Of a DNA stretch of 64,000 bases, positions 43,881 to 53,274 are shown piece after piece. The notes under the pieces are model-generated. The model was not told the DNA's origin, ran no database searches, and saw only the letters and a list, made by a program, of their open reading frames with translations. The first letter of the stretch is position 1, and the number at the start of each line of letters is the position of its first letter. Position numbers and translations under genes: made by a program. Source of the DNA: Litoreibacter roseus (GTDB lineage Bacteria; Pseudomonadota; Alphaproteobacteria; Rhodobacterales; Rhodobacteraceae); the NCBI RefSeq assembly GCF_009811795.1, contig NZ_BLJE01000004.1, positions 1 through 64,000 on the forward strand, read 5' to 3'.

Positions 43881-46076
43881 CTAGCTTTGCAGCACACTGC
43901 GGACCCGGTCGCGGGTAAATGGCATATGCCTCAATCTCTGACCCCTAGCCGCGTAGAATGCGTTGGCAATCGCCGAAGACACCATTGGTGTCCCGACCTC
44001 GCCCACACCCGTCGGAGGTGCATCGACGGACGCGATATGAATGTCAATTGGCGGCACCCTATCGGCGCGGACAATTTCGTAATCGTAAAAATTGCTCTGC
44101 ACGACCTCACCTTTCTCGATGTCGATCCGCTCACTCAGCGCGCTGGAAAGGCCAAAGACGATGCCCCCCTCGATCTGATTGTGAGCGTTGTCCGGTGAAA
44201 CGATGCGACCGGCATCGACGGCCGCCCAGATATGCGTCACGAGGATCTCGCCGCTGCTGTCATCGACCTCAATCTCAGCGACCCCGGCAGCCATCGAGGA
44301 GCTATACCCCGCGAAGGACAGCCCAAGGGCACGGTCGCCCCGATCTTGCCAGCCAGACATATCTGCGACCTTTTCCAGCAGGTATTGCCCGCGTTGGTTG
44401 TCGCGAACGAGATCCAGTCTGAACTCTAATGGATCGCGTCCCGCTGCTTCGGCAAGTTCGTCCATAAAGGCCTCAGCAGCAAAGCTGGTATAGGCCGCAC
44501 CGATCCCTCGATAGGGGGCCAGCCGCGCTTGCCGCTCGGTGATGATATGATCCGCGCGGAAATCTGCGATGTCGTAGAACTTGCTCTCGGCCCCGCGCAT
44601 CGAGATCACGTCGTTGGGTTTCACAATCTCCCACCGGCCGGGATTGAAAAACCCGATTACGGTGGGTGTGGCCACTTTGTGATGCCAGCCCGTCAGTTGC
44701 CCATCGGTGGTCAGACCGGCCTCCAGCTGTTGGGCTGCGGCAGGGCGGAACGTGCCATTCTTAACATCATCCTCACGCGTCCAGGTGACTTTGACCGGGC
44801 GTCCCACCGCCCTTGAGGACAGCACGGCGTCGCGCACGTAATCCTGAACGAAGGCGGTACGTCGCCCGAAGCTGCCGCCCATTGTCATCATGTGCAGACG
44901 GATACGATCCTGCGTCGTGCCCAATGTCTCCATGATCGTATGGGTCGTCCAAGACTGCGTCTGTGTGCCTGCCCAAACCTCAACCCCCAATCCGTCAGGA
45001 TCAACAGAAGCGACCGCAGCCATGGGTTCGATCTGCGCGTGGTAGGCGTAGTCCGAAAGGTAGAGGTGGCTGACCGTGCTGTCCGCATTCTTGATAGCTG
45101 AAGTGGCATCGCCTTTTTCAGCCCAGACCGCGACATCGGCCTCAGGATCGCGCACGGCCTCTGCGTAGGATGCAAGCGTCGTTTCGCTGTTAAAATTCCG
45201 CGCAGGCGACGTGGTGGACCACTCGACCTGCAACAGATCACGTGCGCCAAGGGCGGCCCAGAGCGTTTCGGCAACAACGGATACGCCATCGGGTAAGGTC
45301 ACGATATCAATCACGCCTTCGACCGTGCGGGCCTCGGCATCATCGACCGCAGTCGGGGTTTCCCCCTCGACCGGGGTTCTCAAGACAACCGCGTGAGCCA
45401 TGTTGTCCAGTTCAACATCAATCGCGTATTCGGCCTTGCCGGTGCTTTTCGCAGGCACGTCGCGGCGCGGAATATCCTGTCCGATGATGCGGAATGATTG
45501 CGGGTCTTTCAGTGTCACAGCTTCAGCATCGGGAATTTGCACGCCATCCAGACCTGTCGCCGCCAGCGCGCCGTAGCTCAGCCGGGTGCCGTCCTCTGCA
45601 ATAACGGTGCTTGTTTCGGTGCGCAGGCTGTCTTTGGCAACGCCCAACTGTTGCGCTGCTATCTGCAAAAGAACATCGCGCACCTGGGCACCGGCGCGGC
45701 GCATCGGATCGTAGTATCCTTGCACGGCGGTGCTTCCTGCGGTGTAGAGAACTCCGCCGAAAATCGGATTCCCAAAGGCGCGATCATCTTCGTTCAATTG
45801 CGCGATCACCACATCATTCCAGTCCGCATCAAGCTCTTCTGCGAGCATCTGCGGAAGGGTGCTGTAGCTGCTCTGCCCCATCTCCGTGGAGGGGAATACA
45901 ATCGTGATGGCGCCATTCGGCGAGATCGTCAGCCATTGGTTTACGTCAAGCGTTGCGTCTTGCGCATTCACTTCAACAGCGGACAGTCCGCCTACACCAA
46001 GGACAAATACCAGACCTGCGCCACCTTTCAGGAGGGTGCGGCGTGAGAGGTTGGGCCTTAGGATCTGTGCGGTCAT
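43881..46076 (-). CDS. iorB: Molybdopterin-binding subunit, isoquinoline 1-oxidoreductase beta type
   Basis: 731 aa. Tat signal (NLSRRTLLKGGAGLVF) at the N-terminus, then aldehyde oxidase/xanthine dehydrogenase domains with GGSFGRRTAFVQDYV, YRGIGAAYTSFAAEAFMDEL and the C-terminal GVGEVGTPMV bearing the catalytic Glu. Such exported two-subunit enzymes hydroxylate N-heteroaromatics or oxidise aldehydes, passing electrons to cytochromes. It follows the [2Fe-2S] subunit by two bases. Isoquinoline as substrate is only the family name. Confidence 0.85.
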   Translation of the reverse strand: MTAQILRPNLSRRTLLKGGAGLVFVLGVGGLSAVEVNAQDATLDVNQWLTISPNGAITIVFPSTEMGQSSYSTLPQMLAEELDADWNDVVIAQLNEDDRAFGNPIFGGVLYTAGSTAVQGYYDPMRRAGAQVRDVLLQIAAQQLGVAKDSLRTETSTVIAEDGTRLSYGALAATGLDGVQIPDAEAVTLKDPQSFRIIGQDIPRRDVPAKSTGKAEYAIDVELDNMAHAVVLRTPVEGETPTAVDDAEARTVEGVIDIVTLPDGVSVVAETLWAALGARDLLQVEWSTTSPARNFNSETTLASYAEAVRDPEADVAVWAEKGDATSAIKNADSTVSHLYLSDYAYHAQIEPMAAVASVDPDGLGVEVWAGTQTQSWTTHTIMETLGTTQDRIRLHMMTMGGSFGRRTAFVQDYVRDAVLSSRAVGRPVKVTWTREDDVKNGTFRPAAAQQLEAGLTTDGQLTGWHHKVATPTVIGFFNPGRWEIVKPNDVISMRGAESKFYDIADFRADHIITERQARLAPYRGIGAAYTSFAAEAFMDELAEAAGRDPLEFRLDLVRDNQRGQYLLEKVADMSGWQDRGDRALGLSFAGYSSSMAAGVAEIEVDDSSGEILVTHIWAAVDAGRIVSPDNAHNQIEGGIVFGLSSALSERIDIEKGEVVQSNFYDYEIVRADRVPPIDIHIASVDAPPTGVGEVGTPMVSSAIANAFYAARGQRLRHMPFTRDRVRSVLQS

Positions 46077-46077
46077 C

Positions 46078-46536
46078 TCACACCTCCAGCGCGGCTTGCT
46101 CGACCGCCTTGAAAATTCGATTGTAGGTGCCGCACCGGCAGAGATTTGCGCTCATGTAGTTTGCAATCTCGGTGCGAGACGGCTCGGGGTTTTCGGACAG
46201 AAGGGCGGCGGCGCGCATGATTTGCCCGGATTGGCAGTAGCCGCACTGTGGCACCTGCTGATCAATCCAAGCCTTTTGCAGCGGGTGGGTTCCATCCTCG
46301 GACAGACCTTCGATCGTGGTGACTTCTGCCCCTTCGATATCGCCAACTGCCAGCTGGCATGAAAACTCAGGTGCGCCGTCGACATGAACAGTACAGGCCC
46401 CGCACATGGCCGCGCCGCAACCATACTTCGTACCCTTCAGACCCAGCGCGTCACGGATAACGAGCAGCAGAAGTTCATCCGTCGGTCTGTCGACTTCCAC
46501 CGGTCGACCATTGAGCGTGAATTGTGTCATGTTCAA
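46078..46536 (-). CDS. iorA: [2Fe-2S] subunit, isoquinoline 1-oxidoreductase alpha type
   Basis: 152 aa. Two iron-sulfur domains: plant-type (KYGCGAAMCGACTVHVDG, then SCQLAV) and the four-helix domain (QCGYCQSGQIMRAAALL, then ANLCRCGTYNRI). It is exported presumably in complex with the Tat-carrying large subunit. No molybdenum cofactor maturation gene (XdhC-like) is adjacent, which is less usual for this operon type. Confidence 0.87.
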   Translation of the reverse strand: MNMTQFTLNGRPVEVDRPTDELLLLVIRDALGLKGTKYGCGAAMCGACTVHVDGAPEFSCQLAVGDIEGAEVTTIEGLSEDGTHPLQKAWIDQQVPQCGYCQSGQIMRAAALLSENPEPSRTEIANYMSANLCRCGTYNRIFKAVEQAALEV

Positions 46537-46724
46537 ATTTCTCCTTTGGCGCTGGGTGCAATTTCTGGTTATCGGCTTTTAAGAGGTCAGGCGCCCTGCA
46601 CGGCACCGCCGCGTCGCTGAAACGCCTCCCCTTCAAAGATAGGGCGAAGCGCTCCCGTGTCCCGGGACGCTCAGGCCTTGGCAGATCACTGATTTGTGGG
46701 TGGAGGAATTTCGCCGATCGACGC

Positions 46725-47729
46725 TTATTTTTGGATGACCGCGTCTTCCCACTCGGCAAGGAATTTGCGCCGCTTGAGTCCATCCAAAAAAGTCATCAGT
46801 GCCGGTTCCAGCGCAATGGTCGCGCGTTCAGCCTTGTTTAGAGGGCCGCTGAGTGGCGGTAAAAGACTATCCTCATTCGGTCTCGACTGCCGGGTAATAA
46901 GATGCCGGATGAACATTTCTGCAAGAGCGGGGTTCGGTGCATCCCGTGAGACCATCGCCGTGCGCATCATGGTGGTCGGGAAGTCCGATGGAAGGATGAT
47001 TTCGAGCGTATCCTTGCTTTCGATCCGGGCGGCGGCGTAGCTGCCGAGGACATTATAAGCGACAGCGATGGTGCCGTCTGCAAGGTCATCGATCATATCG
47101 CCGGAACAACAGTAGAGGCGCACGTCAAGACTGCCCATAACCTCCATCAGCCGCCAATATGTTTCCGAGGCGCGTGCATCTTGGGTTGCAAACAGATAGC
47201 CAAGACCTGATTGACGCACGTCGTATGTGCCAATCCGGTTGCGAAATATCTCCGGTCGCGCGCGCATCGCTTGGATCAGATCCTGGCGGGATTGCGGGAC
47301 GGCATGACCCGTAAAGGCGGCCCGATTGATGACGATGGCGGCGGGTTCTGAGGTGAAGGCAAACAGACTTTGTCGCCATTGAGCCCAAGCCGGCGCGAAG
47401 ATATCTTCAAGCGGCAATGCCAGCCCGTCATTGGTCAGTTTGAGTTGCAGATCCATCGCGCTGGAAATGACCAGATCAAAGTCATTTGGGTCCGCCCTGA
47501 AACGGCGATCAATGTCCGCTGTCCCAGTGACAAGATATTCGATAGCGGTAGTCGGGTTTTCGGAAATAAAGCTTTCGATAATGGGCGCGAACAGCGCGGT
47601 ATCGGTACTTGCGATGATCCGAAGTGGTGGTCCGGATACCCCATCATTGAAGCGCTGTTGATCCTCCCATTCCTGCGCCGAGCCCAAGAGAGGGTAAATA
47701 CAGACGATTAAAGCGATAATGTAGCGCAT
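46725..47729 (-). CDS. Periplasmic solute-binding protein linked to TctE/TctD
   Basis: 334 aa. Signal peptide (MRYIIALIVCIYPLLGSAQE) followed by a type 2 periplasmic binding fold of the iron(III)/AfuA-like group (LRIIASTDTALFAPIIESFI, then IDRRFRADPNDFDLVISSAM). Cys-Cys near the middle (RLYCCSGD) is notable. It overlaps the TctE gene by 22 bases, so it is expressed with the kinase rather than with a transporter; no ABC permease is nearby. It probably acts as an accessory sensor or captures the same ligand. Confidence 0.78.
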   Translation of the reverse strand: MRYIIALIVCIYPLLGSAQEWEDQQRFNDGVSGPPLRIIASTDTALFAPIIESFISENPTTAIEYLVTGTADIDRRFRADPNDFDLVISSAMDLQLKLTNDGLALPLEDIFAPAWAQWRQSLFAFTSEPAAIVINRAAFTGHAVPQSRQDLIQAMRARPEIFRNRIGTYDVRQSGLGYLFATQDARASETYWRLMEVMGSLDVRLYCCSGDMIDDLADGTIAVAYNVLGSYAAARIESKDTLEIILPSDFPTTMMRTAMVSRDAPNPALAEMFIRHLITRQSRPNEDSLLPPLSGPLNKAERATIALEPALMTFLDGLKRRKFLAEWEDAVIQK

Positions 47730-49075
47730 GCGCCGCCCTCCGGTCGGTTTGACAGCAACAGATCACCCCCGTGGGCCATCGCGACGTCCTGCGCAATAGT
47801 CAGACCCAGACCAGATCCGATGGTGCCCGCTGCGTTCTGGCCGCGGGTGAAACGGGTCGCTAGTATGTCGATCTCGTTCGGCGGAAATCCGGGGCCGCTG
47901 TCACACACTTTGATCTGAATGTCCGGGTTCATTATCATTGCAATGTCGACGGCACTTTCGCCGGGCGCATATTTCAGTGCATTGTCGATCAAGTTGCGCA
48001 CAGCGTTCTGGATCAGGATCGGATCGCCGGAACAGGTGATTTTGCCTTCGCTGCGCAGATTGAGCCTGACGTCCTTCATGTCGGCAATCGGCGTCAAACG
48101 CTCCACAAGCTCTCCAACCAACTCGACCAGGTCGATCTCTTGGCGCTCAAGATGATCTGCCCGAAACGTAGTCATGGCGTGGTCAAGAAGCTGCCCAGCG
48201 GCGCGGGAGCTTTCGTCGATCGCCCGTATCATCGACCGCATGGCTTGCCGGTTCTCCTGTTTGTCTACCCGTTGCAAGGTCGCTTCTGCGTAAGACCGGA
48301 CCGTGGCAAGCGGTGTACGTACCCGATGTGCGGCCTCTGCAATAAAATCTTCGGACTGTCTCAGCGACTGGTCCAATCGGCCCATGAGTGAGTTGAGCGA
48401 TGTCACAAGCGCCAACATCTCAGACGGAACAGGCTTTTCGAACGGGCGCAGATCTTGCGGCCCCCGTCGTGTGACGGAGGTTGTCAGACGTTTGAGTTGA
48501 CCGATGGTTGTAGAAGAGGCCCAAAAAGAAAGGAGCGTCGCGAGCGCAAAGAACCCGGCGCCAAACAGAGCCGCATTGCGCGAGATCTTATCCAGCGTTC
48601 CGGAAAGTGCATCTTGGGTTTGGGCCAGATACACCCGGATTTGTGTGCGGTTCTCTGCCCCGATCAATGTGCGTGCCGCTGTCGCCACACGAACAGTTTC
48701 GCCTTGAAACTGGGTCGTTTCGAAGCTGCTTCGTCTCCCCGGGTTAACGGACGGGTTGGACAGTCCAGCGTACCCTGACAGAAAATTGCCATCTTGGTAG
48801 ATCGCGTAAAAAACCCGGTCGTCCGACGGAGTGCTGAGCATGGAGAAGGAGGCGTAGGGGATGTCGATCTCAAGTGTCCCATCCCGGATGGACGCAGCAT
48901 CGAGGATCGATGTCGCCGAAGCGCCAAGGATATTGTCTTGCCCCTGTTGAGCAATCTGGATCGCGTAGTTTCGGATCGCAAAGAACAGCAAAAGCGTCAG
49001 GATTGCGGCTCCACCGATCAGCGTCAGCACCAGACGGTTTCTGAGCGATCCAGACGCGATCAGGCTAGCTGTCAT
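47708..49075 (-). CDS. tctE: Sensor histidine kinase, TctE type
   Basis: 455 aa. N-terminal membrane helix, a TctE-type periplasmic domain (about residues 35-165), second membrane helix, HAMP-like region, phospho-acceptor His in EAAHRVRTPLATVRSYAEA, and an ATPase domain with NLIDNALKYAP, DSGPGF and GSGLGLTIAQ. It would sense external tricarboxylates. Overlaps the response regulator gene by 11 bases. Confidence 0.88.
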   Translation of the reverse strand: MTASLIASGSLRNRLVLTLIGGAAILTLLLFFAIRNYAIQIAQQGQDNILGASATSILDAASIRDGTLEIDIPYASFSMLSTPSDDRVFYAIYQDGNFLSGYAGLSNPSVNPGRRSSFETTQFQGETVRVATAARTLIGAENRTQIRVYLAQTQDALSGTLDKISRNAALFGAGFFALATLLSFWASSTTIGQLKRLTTSVTRRGPQDLRPFEKPVPSEMLALVTSLNSLMGRLDQSLRQSEDFIAEAAHRVRTPLATVRSYAEATLQRVDKQENRQAMRSMIRAIDESSRAAGQLLDHAMTTFRADHLERQEIDLVELVGELVERLTPIADMKDVRLNLRSEGKITCSGDPILIQNAVRNLIDNALKYAPGESAVDIAMIMNPDIQIKVCDSGPGFPPNEIDILATRFTRGQNAAGTIGSGLGLTIAQDVAMAHGGDLLLSNRPEGGACATLSL

Positions 49076-49733
49076 GATCCAACCGATACCCCAGCCCGCG
49101 CAAGGTCGTGATTTTCAGCTCGGAGCCCTCAAGGTGCTTCCGCAGGCGTGCGATGTAGACTTCGATAGCGTTTTCAGAGGCGTCATCGTCGAAGGAAAAC
49201 AGTCTGTCCGCCAGCTTTTGTTTCGAAAATATCTTGCCGGTCGCGTTGATCAGAAGCTCCAAAAGGCGAAGCTCCCGGTTGCGCAAATTGACCACTTCGC
49301 CCTTGACGGCCAGATGCCCGGCAACGGGATCGAATACAATTCCGCCGATCTCGACGGTTGATGTGGCCTTACCCGCCTTCCGGCGCAGGACGGCCCGGCA
49401 ACGGGCTTCAAGCTCGGCATGATCGAACGGTTTTGTGACGTAGTCATCCGCCCCCAGATCGAGGGAACCGATTCGATCTGATACTTGGCTGCGAGCCGTC
49501 AGAACGATCACCGGCGTGTCCAGATCGCTGGCACGGTGCTGCTTTAGAAACGACCGTCCGTCGCCGTCGGGCAGCATAATGTCGAGCAGGATCAGATCGT
49601 ATTCGCCGGTTTCAACAAACGCGGTGGCGTCTTGCAAATTCGCTGCATGATCAATGACATGCCCATCCAGACACATGCGTGACAAAATGGCATTCGCGAG
49701 TTCTTGGTTATCTTCGACAAGAAGGAATTTCAT
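49065..49733 (-). CDS. tctD: Response regulator, TctD (OmpR/PhoB type)
   Basis: 222 aa. Receiver domain with Asp51 (LILLDIMLPDGDG), Lys in YVTKPFDHAELEAR, and a C-terminal winged helix (LRNRELRLLELLINATGKIF, then IEVYIARLRKHLEGSELKI). Divergent from tctCBA across about 107 bases, as in known tct loci, so it controls that operon. Confidence 0.9.
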   Translation of the reverse strand: MKFLLVEDNQELANAILSRMCLDGHVIDHAANLQDATAFVETGEYDLILLDIMLPDGDGRSFLKQHRASDLDTPVIVLTARSQVSDRIGSLDLGADDYVTKPFDHAELEARCRAVLRRKAGKATSTVEIGGIVFDPVAGHLAVKGEVVNLRNRELRLLELLINATGKIFSKQKLADRLFSFDDDASENAIEVYIARLRKHLEGSELKITTLRGLGYRLDHDS

Positions 49734-49758
49734 GAAGGGCGCCAGCCATTCTGGGTCT

Positions 49759-49778
49759 GTGACAGGTCGGTGTCAGGT
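49759..49778. promoter_or_regulatory. Candidate TctD-binding direct repeat
   Basis: GACAGGT (49761-49767) and GTCAGGT (49772-49778) are near-identical and 11 bases apart, the spacing common for OmpR-type regulators. The repeat lies in the tctD/tctC divergent promoter region. Confidence 0.35.
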
Positions 49779-49840
49779 TATCGTGTTTTGTTGCTCTCAA
49801 CTGAGCCGCCATGCGGTCGGTTGTCAAATGGGAGGAAAAA

Positions 49841-50827
49841 ATGACGACATTGAAACTGGGCCGTCGCGCCCTGATTGCTGCTGCCGTTGCAGCGCTTGGG
49901 TTTGCCAGCCCTGTATCGGCTGATGGCCACAAGGTTCTGGACAGCATCCACTTCCTGATCCCCGGCGGCGCTGGTGGCGGTTGGGACGGCACCGCCCGCG
50001 GTACAGGTGAAGCGCTCACAGAAGCAGGTCTGGTCGGCAGCGCATCTTATGAGAACATGTCCGGCGGCGGCGGCGGTAAAGCCATCGGTTATCTGATCGA
50101 GAACGCCGAAAGCAACCACGGCACGCTCATGGTCAACTCGACCCCCATCGTGATCCGCTCGCTGACCGGGGTATTCCCGCAGAGTTTCCGCGACCTGACG
50201 CTGGTGGCAGGTACAATCGGTGATTACGCAGCGATCGTGGTGGGTAAGGACAGCCCGATCAATAATATGGCGGACCTGTTGGCGGCCTATGACGCGGATC
50301 CATCGGCCACGGCCATCGGTGGCGGCTCCGTGCCGGGCGGTATGGATCACCTTGTTGCGGCAATGGCAATGGAAGCTGCGGGCAAGGACGCGCTCAATGT
50401 AAAGTACATTCCATATGACGCTGGCGGTAAAGCTATGGCAGCGTTGCTGTCTGGCGAGATTGCCGCCCTGTCGACCGGGTTTTCCGAAGCTGTTGATCTG
50501 GCGAATGCGGGCGAAGTTAAAATCATCGGCGTAACCTCAGAGGAACGTGTCGACGCGGCACCCGACGCGATGACCATGAAAGAGCAAGGCATCGACACAA
50601 CCTTCGTCAATTGGCGTGGGTTCTTCGGAGCGCCCGGTTTGCCGGAAGACAAGCTGGCCATGTATCAGGACGCTATCGACAAGATGTACGAAACGCCCGA
50701 ATGGGAAGAGGTGCGCGCCCGTAACGGTTGGGTAAACATCCACAACTCAGGCGAAGAGTTCGAAGCGTTTCTCGAAGCGCAGGAACAGGTCATCGGCGAT
50801 CTCATGAAAAAGCTGGGTTTCCTGTAA
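49841..50827 (+). CDS. tctC: Tripartite tricarboxylate transporter, binding protein
   Basis: 328 aa. Signal peptide (RRALIAAAVAALGFASPVSA) and a TctC/Bug fold: IHFLIPGGAGGGWDGTARG, then YENMSGGGGGKAIGYL, and YIPYDAGGKAMAALLSGEI. GGGAGG precedes the ATG at 49841; an upstream start at 49811 lacks a site. Delivers citrate-like substrates to TctAB. Confidence 0.92.
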   Translation: MTTLKLGRRALIAAAVAALGFASPVSADGHKVLDSIHFLIPGGAGGGWDGTARGTGEALTEAGLVGSASYENMSGGGGGKAIGYLIENAESNHGTLMVNSTPIVIRSLTGVFPQSFRDLTLVAGTIGDYAAIVVGKDSPINNMADLLAAYDADPSATAIGGGSVPGGMDHLVAAMAMEAAGKDALNVKYIPYDAGGKAMAALLSGEIAALSTGFSEAVDLANAGEVKIIGVTSEERVDAAPDAMTMKEQGIDTTFVNWRGFFGAPGLPEDKLAMYQDAIDKMYETPEWEEVRARNGWVNIHNSGEEFEAFLEAQEQVIGDLMKKLGFL

Positions 50828-50836
50828 AATCCATCT

Positions 50837-50860
50837 GGCAGAGCGGGCAACTGCTCTGCC
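50837..50860 (+). terminator. Hairpin between tctC and tctB
   Basis: GGCAGAGC (50837-50844) pairs perfectly with GCTCTGCC (50853-50860) across eight bases. It lies 10 bases after the tctC stop with no strong T-run, so it probably limits read-through or protects the tctC message, giving more binding protein than membrane subunits. Confidence 0.55.
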
Positions 50861-50882
50861 TCTTCGTTCGGGGGAGGGGAAC

Positions 50883-51365
50883 ATGGCACTTGATCGCTGG
50901 ATCGCGCTGATCTTGCTCGGGATCTGTTTAGCGTATGGCTATGCCGCGTGGTTTACGATGGATAGCAGCCTTGCGCCTTTCATGAGGCGAAATCCGATCT
51001 GGCCAAGCACTTTCCCGAAAGTTCTGTCCGTTCTGGGGATTATCACCGCGCTCATCATCCTTCTCGGTTTGGAGAAGGGCGAAGCGAAAGAGGGCGAAAT
51101 CGATTATCGTCGCCTTGGTGACTACCACATCGGTCAGGCGCTGACACTTCTGGCTCTGATGGTGGCCTACGCGCTGTGCCTCCGCCCGCTGGGGTTTCTC
51201 TTCTCAACGACCGCGTTTTTGATCGTGGGCTCTTACATATTGGGCGAGCGTAAATGGCTGATGATGGTGCCCATCGCATTGGTTGCGACGCTGATCGTCT
51301 GGTATCTCGTCCAACAAGTTCTTGGCATCTACATGCGCCCGCTGCCGGGCTTTTTCGGAGGCTAA
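50883..51365 (+). CDS. tctB: Tripartite tricarboxylate transporter, small membrane subunit
   Basis: 160 aa with four membrane helices and the TctB pattern: WIALILLGICLAYGYAAWF, then PSTFPKVLSVLGI and LRPLGFLFSTTAFLIVGSYI. GGGGAGGG precedes the ATG. It ends one base before tctA. Confidence 0.9.
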   Translation: MALDRWIALILLGICLAYGYAAWFTMDSSLAPFMRRNPIWPSTFPKVLSVLGIITALIILLGLEKGEAKEGEIDYRRLGDYHIGQALTLLALMVAYALCLRPLGFLFSTTAFLIVGSYILGERKWLMMVPIALVATLIVWYLVQQVLGIYMRPLPGFFGG

Positions 51366-51366
51366 T

Positions 51367-52881
51367 ATGCTTGAAGGACTTCTGATCGGCCTTCAGACGG
51401 CTCTTTCTGTCCAGAATCTTCTGATGGTGGTCGGCGGATGTTTGATCGGGACATTTATTGGTATGCTGCCGGGTCTTGGCCCGATGTCGATCATTGCAAT
51501 TATGATCCCGGTGGCAATTTCCATAGGGGATCCGTCCGCCGCGCTGATCCTGCTGGCCGGCGTCTATTATGGTGCCATCTTCGGCGGCTCTACATCTTCC
51601 ATCTTGCTGAATGCACCTGGTGTGGCGGGGACTGTTGCCAGTAGTTTTGATGGCTATCCTATGGCCCGGCAAGGGAAAGCCGGGAAGGCGCTGACCATTG
51701 CGGCCATTGCCAGCTTCGCAGGCGGCACCATCGGTGCGATCCTTTTGATGGTGTTTGCGCCTGCCTTGTCGTCCGTGGCGCTCCTGTTCCATTCCGCCGA
51801 ATACTTCGCGCTTATGGTCGTGGGGCTTTCTGCCATCGCAGCATTTGCTGGAACGGGGCAGGTGGCCAAAGCATTGCTGATGACCGTCTTGGGCCTGATC
51901 ATGGCAACCGTTGGAGAAGGCGCGCTGTTCAACCTGCCACGCTTCACCATGGGGATCATGGATCTGCAGACGGGCTTTGGCTTTATTACTTTGGCGATGG
52001 CCATGTTCGCGCTGCCCGAGGCTTTGTTTCTAGTCCTGAAGCCGCGCAAGATCGAAGGCGAGGGCGACGGCGAGATCAAAGACTTGCGTATAACGCGTGC
52101 CGAGGCGAAGGCCATTGCCCCAGTGATAGGCCGACAGTCTTTGCAGGGATTTTTCATCGGGGTTTTGCCCGGCGCGGGCGCTACGATTGCAAGCTTTCTT
52201 GGCTATGCGGTTGAACGCAACATCGCGACAAAAGCAGAGCAGGAGGAGTTTGGCAAAGGCTCCATCAAGGGTTTGGCCGCGCCTGAAACCGCAAACAATG
52301 CCGCTTGCACAGGGTCGTTCGTGCCACTTCTGACGCTGGGCATCCCGGGTTCCGGCACAACAGCAATCCTGCTGGGCGCGCTCATCGCGCTGAACGTCAC
52401 GCCTGGCCCGCGCTTGATGCTGGATGATCCGCAGATCTTCTGGGCTGTGATCATGTCAATGTTCATCGGCAATCTTGTATTGTTGGTTCTTAATCTGCCG
52501 CTGATCCCGTACATTGCCAAGGTTCTGTCCATTCCGCGAAACTACCTGATCCCCTTCATTCTGTTTTTTACGCTGATGGGCGCCTATATCGGCCAGAACA
52601 ATGCGACGGAATTGCTGCTGCTTGTGGGCTTTGGGATCTGCGCCACCGCTCTTAAATTCGCAGATTATCCGCTGGCCCCTCTGCTGATCGGTTTTATTCT
52701 GGGCGGCATGTTGGAAGATAACTTCGCCCGCTCGATGCAACTTTATGACGGCATCAGTTTTATCTGGGAACGCCCGATGACTTTGGGTCTTTTGGTGATC
52801 GCGGCAATATTGATCGTGCTGCCCAGCTACCGCTCACGTGTTGCGAAACGTAAGGCCAGCGGAGTGGCGGACGGCGACTAG
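51367..52881 (+). CDS. tctA: Tripartite tricarboxylate transporter, large membrane subunit
   Basis: 504 aa, about 11-12 membrane helices. Diagnostic stretches: GTFIGMLPGLGPMSIIAIMI, YYGAIFGGSTSSILLN, FFIGVLPGAGATIASFLGYA, PETANNAACTGSFVPLLTLG and GIPGSGTTAILLGAL. The ATG at 51367 has GGAGGCT upstream inside the end of tctB. Confidence 0.93.
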   Translation: MLEGLLIGLQTALSVQNLLMVVGGCLIGTFIGMLPGLGPMSIIAIMIPVAISIGDPSAALILLAGVYYGAIFGGSTSSILLNAPGVAGTVASSFDGYPMARQGKAGKALTIAAIASFAGGTIGAILLMVFAPALSSVALLFHSAEYFALMVVGLSAIAAFAGTGQVAKALLMTVLGLIMATVGEGALFNLPRFTMGIMDLQTGFGFITLAMAMFALPEALFLVLKPRKIEGEGDGEIKDLRITRAEAKAIAPVIGRQSLQGFFIGVLPGAGATIASFLGYAVERNIATKAEQEEFGKGSIKGLAAPETANNAACTGSFVPLLTLGIPGSGTTAILLGALIALNVTPGPRLMLDDPQIFWAVIMSMFIGNLVLLVLNLPLIPYIAKVLSIPRNYLIPFILFFTLMGAYIGQNNATELLLLVGFGICATALKFADYPLAPLLIGFILGGMLEDNFARSMQLYDGISFIWERPMTLGLLVIAAILIVLPSYRSRVAKRKASGVADGD

Positions 52882-53274
52882 CAGTCCATGCGATATGCCG
52901 TCGTTGGCCCCCACTTGTGCGCATGACGGGATGGCTCTACCGGCTTGGAATGCGCGCGTGCCGGACACCTTCGCCGGGACTGCTGGCAAATATGCGATGA
53001 ACATAAAATCTTCGCCTCGGTGCATACGTGACCGCGCCGATTTTTCCAACTACAACGATAATGTGCCCAATGTGACGTTCGAGGTATGACTTTCCCCAAT
53101 TACGACGTGCCATTGCCTAACAAATGCCGTCGCATGGCTGGTATTTGTAAAAGGGATTTCCTGCAACGCTTCAAAGCTTCCCTTATGCGTCAGCTTTGCG
53201 CAGCTAAGCGGCCCGTATAGAAAACATCTACTATTGATCGGCGGACACTCGTCGCAAAAAGGCAGGCACTTTCA
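52882..53274. other. Intergenic, no gene recognised
   Basis: Between tctA and the glycosyltransferase gene I see no gene, no clear terminator stem next to the tctA stop, and only short frames on both strands. Confidence 0.4.
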
